Below are positions 1 through 5,091 of a DNA stretch of 7,780 nt, one piece after another. Under the pieces are notes generated by a model. The model worked only from the letters and a program-made list of their open reading frames with translations. It had not been told where the DNA came from and did not search any database. Position numbers and translations under genes: made by a program. The stretch comes from Actinomycetes bacterium. Lineage in GTDB: Bacteria; Actinomycetota; Actinomycetes; Actinomycetales; Cellulomonadaceae. Position 1 is the stretch's first letter. Each line of letters begins with the position of its first letter. Where the stretch lies: assembly GCA_023390875.1 (NCBI GenBank), contig JAEWCA010000009.1, positions 1 through 7,780 of the forward strand, in the 5' to 3' direction.

Positions 1-74
1 GGGGGGGGGGGGGGGGGGGCCCCGGGGGGGGCGGGGGGGGGGGGCGGCGTGGTGGGCGGCGGGGTCGGCGTGGG
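1..74 (-). repeat. Proline-rich interdomain linker with C/G homopolymer tract
   Basis: In the mannanase frame, residues 340-363 read as Pro/Thr and then almost pure Pro with a few Ala/Gly. The proximal part (45-74) uses mixed ACG, ACC, CCG and CCC codons. The distal part (1-44) is almost entirely CCC, so the plus strand shows 19 G at 1-19, 8 G at 24-31 and 12 G at 33-44. Such linkers usually join a catalytic module to a cellulose- or chitin-type binding module. The tract sits at the extreme window edge, so it may mark a contig end and may contain sequencing or assembly error; base counts here should not be trusted. Confidence 0.8.
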
Positions 75-1091
75 CTGCACGCAGCCGTAGATCTTCGCCG
101 TCACGGCGGTCGCCTTGATGCCGTTCGCGCCGTCGAAGATGCGCGTGCCCCACGACGTCTTCTGCGCCGGGTTGAAGCTCGTCACCATGTCGAGGTACTC
201 GACGCCGCCGCCGTTGCCCGACCACGACCAGCCGTAGTAGCCGATGCCGCGCTTCACGGCCTCCGACATGATCGTGTCCTCGTCGGGGTCGCCGTCGGAG
301 TGCATGTTGCCGAACTCGCCGATGACGAGCGGCAGACCCTTCGACCTGAACGCGTCGAGGTACGTCGTGATGGTCGAGGCGTTGTTGTAGACGCCGTACA
401 TGTGCACCGAGAACAGCGTGTTCCCGTCGGGGTCGGCGGCGGCCACGGTCGCGGCGTTGTCGCGCATGATGCCGGCCCAGTCCTGACCCCACGACGGCGC
501 GTCGACCACGATGTTGTGGTGCAGGCCGGCCGCGCGGATCTTCTTGATGGCCGCGGACGTGTCGGCCGCCCAGCCCGCGTTGACCGACGCCGTGTTGCCG
601 TACGGCTCGTTGCCGATGTTGATCTGGACGTAGTCCTCCTGGCCCTTGAGCACCGAGGCGAGGCTCACCCAGTAGCTCGCGGCCGTGTCGAGGGTGACCG
701 CGCCGCCCTGCTCGCCGTAGCCGGTGGTGTCGTGGTCCTCGAGCATGCAGATCAGCTTGTTGGCCTTGCACAGGCTGATGATGTTGGCGACGTCGGTCGC
801 GTCGTTCTTCGTCCACCGGTCGCCGCCGGACAGGACGACACGCAGCGCGTTCGCACCGGCCGCGCGGATCGCCGGGATCGCCGTGGGCGTCTGGGACGTG
901 TACCAGGTGTGCGCGTGGCTCACGCCGCGGGCGACGAACGGCGTGCCGTCCTTCTCGACGAGCTGGGTGCCGGACACGTGCAGGCCCGGGGGCGTGGCCG
1001 CGTCCGCGGCGGTCGGGGCGAGCGACGCCGCGCCGAGCGCGACGACCGCCGCCAGCGCGGCAGAGGACAGCAGGGGGAGTCGAGACCTCAT
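1..1091 (-). CDS. Secreted endo-beta-1,4-mannanase, GH5 (subfamily 8 type), 3' end cut by window edge
   Basis: Hydrolyses internal beta-1,4-mannosidic bonds of mannans outside the cell. The ATG at 1091 is preceded by GAGGA (1097-1101). Residues 1-31 form a signal peptide: Arg-2 and Arg-4, a hydrophobic stretch to Leu-24, and cleavage after Ala-Asp-Ala. The catalytic module is about residues 36-336. Clan GH-A landmarks are visible: R84, H120, the acid/base E162 in INIGNEPYGN (codon 606-608), H230 and Y232, the nucleophile E259 in VIGEFG (codon 315-317), and W288/W290 in YYGWSWSGNGGG. The phrases around these sites match Streptomyces lividans ManA from memory, including CMLE-HDTTGYGEQ, VVDAP-WGQDW and GGGVEYLDM. 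From residue 340 a Pro/Thr linker begins and runs to the window edge. A carbohydrate-binding module probably follows but is not seen. No stop codon is present in the window. Xylanase or cellulase activity is unlikely given the subfamily motifs, but specificity is inferred. Confidence 0.93.
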   Translation of the reverse strand, partial: MRSRLPLLSSAALAAVVALGAASLAPTAADAATPPGLHVSGTQLVEKDGTPFVARGVSHAHTWYTSQTPTAIPAIRAAGANALRVVLSGGDRWTKNDATDVANIISLCKANKLICMLEDHDTTGYGEQGGAVTLDTAASYWVSLASVLKGQEDYVQINIGNEPYGNTASVNAGWAADTSAAIKKIRAAGLHHNIVVDAPSWGQDWAGIMRDNAATVAAADPDGNTLFSVHMYGVYNNASTITTYLDAFRSKGLPLVIGEFGNMHSDGDPDEDTIMSEAVKRGIGYYGWSWSGNGGGVEYLDMVTSFNPAQKTSWGTRIFDGANGIKATAVTAKIYGCVQPTPTPPPTTPPPPPAPPGAPPPPP

Positions 1092-1096
1092 GGACA

Positions 1097-1101
1097 TCCT
1101 C
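1097..1101 (-). promoter_or_regulatory. Ribosome binding site of the mannanase
   Basis: GAGGA on the minus strand lies 5 nt before the ATG at 1091, which also begins a clean signal peptide. Together these fix the start. Confidence 0.65.
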
Positions 1102-1161
1102 GTTCCTGAGCATCGGGCGGTCGCGGGCGCGCGACGGCCTCGAAGGTTCTCGTGTGTGGAT

Positions 1162-1203
1162 GCACCCGCCCGCCGTTCCGCCGGCCGGTCGACGGGCGGG
1201 TGC
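1162..1203 (-). terminator. GC-rich hairpin between esterase and mannanase genes
   Basis: Perfect 11-bp inverted repeat: GCACCCGCCCG at 1162-1172 and CGGGCGGGTGC at 1193-1203, with a 20-nt loop that is itself GC-rich. Outside it, GTGTG (1152-1156) could pair further with CACAC (1210-1214). It lies 92 bp past the esterase stop and 71 bp before the mannanase ATG, both genes reading leftward. It could terminate esterase transcription. If the mannanase promoter lies upstream of it, it would sit in that gene's 5' leader as a folding or attenuation element. No U-tract is present, as is common in high-GC actinobacteria. Confidence 0.5.
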
Positions 1204-1226
1204 GCGGGTCACACAACCAGAGCGGG

Positions 1227-1281
1227 TAAACGCGCTCCATCGCCTAAACGCTTCGCCGTGCTTGACGCGCGGAACCGGTTC
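1227..1281. promoter_or_regulatory. Candidate LacI-type operator cluster upstream of the mannanase
   Basis: Three related elements lie between the esterase stop and the hairpin. GAACCGGTTC at 1272-1281 is a perfect 10-bp palindrome. TAAACGC occurs twice, 18 bp apart, at 1227-1233 and 1245-1251. The cores AACCGGTT and AAACGCTT both fit the AANCGNTT pattern with a central CpG typical of LacI-family operators; the copy at 1228 matches only one half. LacI-family repressors commonly control polysaccharide-degradation genes in actinobacteria, so sugar-responsive control of the mannanase is plausible. No regulator gene is present in the window and no convincing -10/-35 pair was found. Confidence 0.35.
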
Positions 1282-1294
1282 GACGCAGGGTCCG

Positions 1295-2422
1295 TCAGCC
1301 GTGCCGCGACGCGAAGACGAGCGCGAACGGGACCGCCGCCCGGGCCATGCGCCACGTGTGCCCCTCGCCCGGCTCCGTCCGGGTCTCCACGTCCTGCCCG
1401 CGCGCGGCCAGCAGGTCAGCGAGGGTCCGCGCACGCCGCTCCTCGGTGCGCATCCGACCGCCGGAGTCGAGGAACACGGCCATCCGGTGCGGGAGCGGGA
1501 CGGTCGGCAGGTAGCGCGACGGGGCGTGCGCGGCCCACGCGGCACCGCCGCCGAGCATCGCCCGGCCGCCCGACCCGGGGTCGCCGTACGGGCCGATCGC
1601 GAGGATCGTGCCGAACAGGTCCGGGTGGCGCAGACCCTGGTCGAGCGCGCAGAACGCGCCCGACGAGAAGCCTCCGACCGTGCGGTGCCGCCAGTCGGCG
1701 TGGGTGGCGTAGTGCGCGTCGACCCACGGCACCAGCACGTCGTCCAGGTACGTCTCCACCTGGGAGCCCCCGCGCGACGAGTCGAGGCACTCCGTGTCGC
1801 GTCCGCCGCGCCCGACGCCGTTCACGTCGGGCGCCACCACGATCATCGGCCGGACCAGGTGGTGCGCCAGCAGGACGTCCATCACGTGCCCCACCTGACC
1901 CGCGGCGAACCAGTCGCCCGAGTGCCCCGGCGACCCGTGCACCAGGTACACGACCGGGTACCGGCGTGCGCCGTGCGGGTCGTAGCCCGGTGGTGTGTAC
2001 ACCCAGGTGAGCTCGGACGGCATGTGCAGGTCGCCGTCGACCGGGACCCGGACGGCCCGGACGGCGCCCGTCCCGGCCGCCGCCGCCCGCGCCGCCGGCA
2101 CCCCGTGGGACAGCCGCGGCGGCGGCACCAGACCCCAGCTCGACAGCGTCGTGCGGGCCGCGGACACGTTCGGCACGTAGCCGACGACGCAGTTGACGGC
2201 GAGCAGCGACACGAGCGCCCCTGTCGCGGCGACCGTCGACCACAGCGGCCAGGTGCGGGCCCGGCGGGTCGCGCGACGGCGACGCACCGCGGCGACCGCC
2301 GTCGCGACCGCGACCAGCCCCAGGGCAGCGACCGTCCACCAGGAGCTGAGGGCGTCGCCGCCACCGGCGAGCTCGCGCAGGACGGACGCGGGGACCGAGT
2401 CGGACACCCCGGCATCGTCCAC
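1295..2422 (-). CDS. Membrane-anchored putative esterase (alpha/beta-hydrolase fold, PF00756 type)
   Basis: A 375-residue protein. Two N-terminal transmembrane helices (about 28-46 and 60-80) flank a strongly basic loop (RRRRATRRAR, 47-56). By the positive-inside rule that loop is cytoplasmic, so the catalytic domain (about 120-375) faces outward. The hydrolase core shows YPVVYLVHGSPG (155-166), MIVVAPD (193-199), nucleophile S253 in GGFSSG, and H355 in GEGHTW. The acid is D319 or one of E327/E328; I cannot choose. The GTG at 2422 is preferred because AGGTGG lies just upstream and it keeps both helices; GTG at 2407 is an alternative. An open frame extends to 2638, but the added residues are Arg/Pro-rich and would overlap the divergent gene. 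Divergence from an MprF-like synthase suggests an aminoacyl-lipid hydrolase. That role is inferred; the fold assignment is firmer. Confidence 0.82.
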   Translation of the reverse strand: MDDAGVSDSVPASVLRELAGGGDALSSWWTVAALGLVAVATAVAAVRRRRATRRARTWPLWSTVAATGALVSLLAVNCVVGYVPNVSAARTTLSSWGLVPPPRLSHGVPAARAAAAGTGAVRAVRVPVDGDLHMPSELTWVYTPPGYDPHGARRYPVVYLVHGSPGHSGDWFAAGQVGHVMDVLLAHHLVRPMIVVAPDVNGVGRGGRDTECLDSSRGGSQVETYLDDVLVPWVDAHYATHADWRHRTVGGFSSGAFCALDQGLRHPDLFGTILAIGPYGDPGSGGRAMLGGGAAWAAHAPSRYLPTVPLPHRMAVFLDSGGRMRTEERRARTLADLLAARGQDVETRTEPGEGHTWRMARAAVPFALVFASRHG

Positions 2423-2502
2423 CGCCCACCTGGGGCGCCACCTGCGAGAAGGCTGACGGTTGCCTGGGAGGACTCCCAGCGAGTCGCGGCACACTCGCGC
2501 GG
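2423..2502. promoter_or_regulatory. Divergent control region between esterase and MprF-like gene
   Basis: The only 80 bp available for both leftward and rightward promoters. It contains TGGGAG-GA-CTCCCA (2465-2478), GACTC-N5-GAGTC (2471-2485) and GCGAGT-N8-ACTCGC (2479-2498), which overlap and are mutually exclusive as hairpins. No ribosome site is obvious before the GTG at 2503, so translation of the rightward gene may be leaderless or may start at the ATG at 2521. No clear -10 or -35 element could be assigned on either strand. Confidence 0.5.
2465..2478. promoter_or_regulatory. Palindrome resembling a CebR/CelR operator
   Basis: TGGGAGGACTCCCA has perfect 6-bp arms identical to those of the actinobacterial cellulose-regulator box TGGGAGCGCTCCCA (family knowledge). 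The two central bases are GA rather than CG. LacI-family proteins normally need the central CpG, so binding by a CebR-type repressor is uncertain. It lies 42 bp before the esterase start and 24 bp before the GTG of the divergent gene, a position from which either could be controlled. Confidence 0.35.
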
Positions 2503-4161
2503 GTGACCGCCGTCCCGCAGATGCGCACGCCGGTCGACCCGCTCCCCGGGCGGCGCCGACGCGAACGGGTCCGGACGGGAGCGGCGACCGGGGTGGCCGT
2601 GCTCGCCGTCGTCGGGCTGCTGTCCGCGATCTCACCACCGCTGCGCCGCCGGCTCGACGTGCTGCTCGACGTGCTGCCCGAGACCGTGCCGCCGACCGCG
2701 GCCACCACGCTGGTCCTCGTGTCCGTCGGGCTGCTGCTCATGGCGCGCGGGCTGCGTCGCGGGCAGCGGCTCGCCTGGCTCGGCACGCTCGTGCTGCTCG
2801 GCGTCTCCGTGGTGCTGCACCTCGTCAAAGGGCTCGACGTCGAGGAGGCGGTCCTCGTCGCCGTCGCCGCCGGGTGGCTCGCGTCGCAGCGGAACGTGTT
2901 CTCGGTGCTGCCGACGCGGGCGGCGGTGCGCCGGGCGCTCGTGCTCGGGCTGTCGGGCGGGGCCCTGGCCGTGCTGGCGGCGCGCGTCCTCACGGCCGCC
3001 GTGCCATTGCGGCACCTGCACCGCGCCGAGCAGCTGCTCACGCCGATGTCGCTGGCCGCCGCCGTCGGGCTCGTCGTCGCGGGTGCCTGGGTGCTGCTGT
3101 CGCCGCGGCACCCCCACCGGCTCACACCCGCGGAGCACCGCGCGGAACGGGAGCGGGCGCGCGCGATCGTCGAGGAGCACGGCAGCGGGACGCTCGACTG
3201 GTTCGCGCTGCGCGACGACAAGGACTGGTTCTTCACGGGCCGCTCGGTCGTCGCGCACGCGGTCCGCGGCGGCGTCTGCCTCGTCTCGCCCGACCCGATC
3301 GGGCCCGCCGACGAGCGCACCGAGGTCTGGGCCGAGTTCCTCGAGCACGTCGAGAGCCACGGGTGGTCCGTCGCCGTGCTCGGCGCCCGCCCCGACCAGC
3401 TCGCCCTGTACGAGGCGAGCGGGCTGCGGGCGGTCTACCTGGGCGACGAGGCCGTGGTCGACTGCACCGCGTTCTCGCTCGCCGGCGCGTCCCGCAAGTC
3501 GCTGCGGCAGGCCGTCGGGCGCGTGGCCCGGTGCGGGTACACCACGACGTTCCACGACCCCGCCCACCTGGACAGCCGGCTCCGGGCCGAGCTCGAGGCG
3601 CTGCGCGGGGACAGCCGGCGCGGGCCCGACGAGCGCGGGTTCTCCATGACGCTCTCGCGGCTCTTCGACCCGGCCGACGAGGGCATGCTGCTCGCCGTCA
3701 CCACGAACGCCGACGGCCGCCCCGACGCGTTCGTGCACTGGGTGCCCGCCCCCGGGATCGACGGGTGGTCGCTCGACGTCATGCGGCGACGGCTCGGCGC
3801 CGACGTGCCGAACGGCGTCGTCGACGCGTGCGTCGTGGCGACCGTCGACGAGGTGCTGCGGCGGGGCGGCCGGTCGCTCAGCCTGAACTTCGCGCCCATG
3901 CGGAGCCGCCTCGACGGCGACGCCGCCGGCGGAGCGCTCGCCGACCTCACGCGGCCCCTGCTCCAGCAGCTGTCGCACCGCACCCAGATGTCCAGCCTCG
4001 CCGCGTTCAACGACAAGTACGGGCCGCGCTGGGAGCCGCGCTACGTGGTGCTCGACGCCGTCGAGTACGTCGCCGCGCAGGGGCTCGTCATGGCCGACGC
4101 CGAGGGCGTCACGGAGCTGCCGGTCGTCGGACGGTTCGTGCGCGCCTCGCGTCGGCGGTGA
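2503..4161 (+). CDS. MprF-like phosphatidylglycerol aminoacyltransferase (DUF2156/LPG synthase domain), six TM helices
   Basis: Predicted to transfer an amino acid from aminoacyl-tRNA to a membrane lipid, classically phosphatidylglycerol, making the surface less anionic. The protein has 552 residues from the GTG. Six hydrophobic helices lie at about 24-44, 66-83, 89-107, 113-127, 145-166 and 182-200; basic loops at 81-89, 128-144 and 202-220 put the C-terminal domain in the cytoplasm. That domain (about 206-552) carries MprF-type signatures: RKSLRQAVGR (331-340), the phrase around GWSLDVMRRR (421-430) followed by PNGVVD (436-441), SLNFAPM (460-466), and FNDKYGPRWEPRYVV (502-516). It is shorter than firmicute MprF, whose flippase region has more helices, and lacks the fused lysyl-tRNA synthetase of mycobacterial LysX. 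The amino acid and lipid cannot be read from sequence. ATG at 2521 is an alternative start. It is divergent from the esterase. Confidence 0.88.
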   Translation: MTAVPQMRTPVDPLPGRRRRERVRTGAATGVAVLAVVGLLSAISPPLRRRLDVLLDVLPETVPPTAATTLVLVSVGLLLMARGLRRGQRLAWLGTLVLLGVSVVLHLVKGLDVEEAVLVAVAAGWLASQRNVFSVLPTRAAVRRALVLGLSGGALAVLAARVLTAAVPLRHLHRAEQLLTPMSLAAAVGLVVAGAWVLLSPRHPHRLTPAEHRAERERARAIVEEHGSGTLDWFALRDDKDWFFTGRSVVAHAVRGGVCLVSPDPIGPADERTEVWAEFLEHVESHGWSVAVLGARPDQLALYEASGLRAVYLGDEAVVDCTAFSLAGASRKSLRQAVGRVARCGYTTTFHDPAHLDSRLRAELEALRGDSRRGPDERGFSMTLSRLFDPADEGMLLAVTTNADGRPDAFVHWVPAPGIDGWSLDVMRRRLGADVPNGVVDACVVATVDEVLRRGGRSLSLNFAPMRSRLDGDAAGGALADLTRPLLQQLSHRTQMSSLAAFNDKYGPRWEPRYVVLDAVEYVAAQGLVMADAEGVTELPVVGRFVRASRRR

Positions 4162-4179
4162 GCCCGGACGGGCTGTGGC

Positions 4180-4185
4180 TAGGGT
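4180..4185 (+). promoter_or_regulatory. Possible -10 element for the repeat-protein gene
   Basis: TAGGGT lies in the 73-bp gap after the MprF-like stop and 49 bp before the next start, fitting the actinobacterial TAnnnT pattern. No good -35 is seen at the usual distance, so the gene may instead be read through from upstream. Confidence 0.3.
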
Positions 4186-4220
4186 TTGGTCCCGGTGCGA
4201 AGCTCGGCCGTGGCGCAGGT

Positions 4221-4230
4221 GAGGGAGGGG
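4221..4230 (+). promoter_or_regulatory. Ribosome binding site of the repeat-protein gene
   Basis: The purine run GAGGGAGGGG ends 4 nt before the GTG at 4235 and decides that start. Confidence 0.65.
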
Positions 4231-4234
4231 TCGA

Positions 4235-4954
4235 GTGAGCGACGACGAGAAGGCAGGCGTGAGGTCCCTCGCGAACGCACCCGTCAACGTCCGGCGTGAC
4301 GCGGCACGGCAGCGTGACGCCGAGCCCGACGTCCTGCGGTCGTTCCTCCACGACCGTGATCGGCAGGTACGGGAGAACCTCGCCACCAACCCCAACTGCC
4401 CCCATGACGGGTTGCTGACGCTGCTGGGGGACGCGCACTGGCGCGTGCGTTGGGAGGCGGCGCAGAACGTCTCTGCGGACCGTGAGGTCCACCTGGCGGC
4501 ACTCTCGGCCGCGGACCGGCAGCTCGTCTGGGCTGTCGGACAGCTGGGCGACAGCCTGCACCAGGACGTCGTGGACGCGATCCTGCGGCATCCCGTGCGC
4601 TCGGGACGCGAGCAGCTCGCCCTGGCCACCACATCGCCCGGCCTGCTGGCGACGCTCGCGCACGATGCCGATCACCGGGTCCGCCGCCACGTCGCCGAGT
4701 CGGGCGCCTGCCCCGTCGATGTGCTCCGCGCACTCGCGCGGGACGCGCGCAAAGAGGTGCGACAGGTGGTGGCGGCATCCCCGCGCCTCCCGCGCGACGT
4801 CGTCGACGAGCTTCTTCAGGACAGGTCCGCCGATGTGCGGTGGAACGTCATCGCCGGCCGCCAGAACGACGCGGAGATCTGCCAGGCGTTGATCGACGAC
4901 CCGGACGACATCATCAGGACGCACGCGCGCACCGGGCTCGGGCTGCCTGTCTGA
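4235..4954 (+). CDS. Helical repeat protein, nine 26-residue units (LRV/HEAT-like solenoid)
   Basis: A 239-residue protein with no signal peptide or transmembrane helix, so probably cytoplasmic. Almost the whole chain is one repeat: a hydrophobic-Arg pair followed by a helix with small residues, then often a Pro, an acidic-capped Leu-rich helix, and an Asp-rich turn. The anchor falls at residues 19, 45, 71, 97, 123, 149, 175, 201 and 227, exactly every 26. VR is exact at 19, 45, 71, 149, 175 and 201, replaced by LV at 97, IR at 227 and degenerate at 123. The pattern VR..VA..P.-P.DV...L..D is like leucine-rich-repeat-variant (LRV) proteins, which form alpha/3-10 solenoids, and also recalls HEAT repeats. 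No catalytic motif or Cys cluster is visible. Such surfaces usually bind protein or nucleic acid; the partner is unknown. Codon choice looks slightly less GC3-biased than in neighbours. Confidence 0.8.
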   Translation: MSDDEKAGVRSLANAPVNVRRDAARQRDAEPDVLRSFLHDRDRQVRENLATNPNCPHDGLLTLLGDAHWRVRWEAAQNVSADREVHLAALSAADRQLVWAVGQLGDSLHQDVVDAILRHPVRSGREQLALATTSPGLLATLAHDADHRVRRHVAESGACPVDVLRALARDARKEVRQVVAASPRLPRDVVDELLQDRSADVRWNVIAGRQNDAEICQALIDDPDDIIRTHARTGLGLPV

Positions 4955-4970
4955 GCGTCCAGCAACGCGG

Positions 4971-5018
4971 ACGGCCCCCTCGAGCGCTTCCCTGGTGGAC
5001 AGCGATCGAGGGGGCCGT
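4971..5018. terminator. Strong bidirectional hairpin terminator between convergent genes
   Basis: Perfect 13-bp arms: ACGGCCCCCTCGA (4971-4983) and TCGAGGGGGCCGT (5006-5018). After one G/A mismatch the stem continues with CGCT (4985-4988) against AGCG (5001-5004), leaving a 12-nt loop. It begins 17 bp after the repeat-protein stop and lies 74 bp past the stop of acs on the other strand, so it can serve both. No T-run follows on either side. Confidence 0.8.
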
Positions 5019-5038
5019 ACGACCTTGCACCCGCACGG

Positions 5039-5072
5039 GGAGCCGGACCGACTGCATGGTCGGGGGCGCTCC
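5039..5072 (-). terminator. Second hairpin, downstream of acs
   Basis: Nested inverted repeats: outer GGAGC (5039-5043) with GCTCC (5068-5072) and inner CCGAC (5048-5052) with GTCGG (5059-5063), separated by 4-nt internal loops and closed by a 6-nt loop. It starts 19 bp past the acs stop and may be its first termination signal, backed up by the stronger hairpin beyond. Confidence 0.45.
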
Positions 5073-5091
5073 GTCCAGCCCGCAGCGGCGG

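Noticed and set aside
300..1109. Plus-strand open frame opposite the mannanase
   Set aside because: Arg/Val/Gly-rich shadow antisense to an evident catalytic module with correct active-site motifs on the other strand.
1207..1214. TCACA half-site near the mannanase hairpin as a CRP site
   Set aside because: No matching TGTGA half lies at the six-base spacing.
1416..3320. Long minus-strand open frame across esterase and MprF-like gene
   Set aside because: Low-complexity Ser/Thr/Arg composition and overlap with both recognisable genes in their own frames.
2460..4238. Long plus-strand open frame overlapping the MprF-like gene
   Set aside because: Its product is almost wholly Arg/Ala/Gly/Pro with no motif; it is an off-frame shadow of the gene at 2503-4161, expected in DNA of this GC content.
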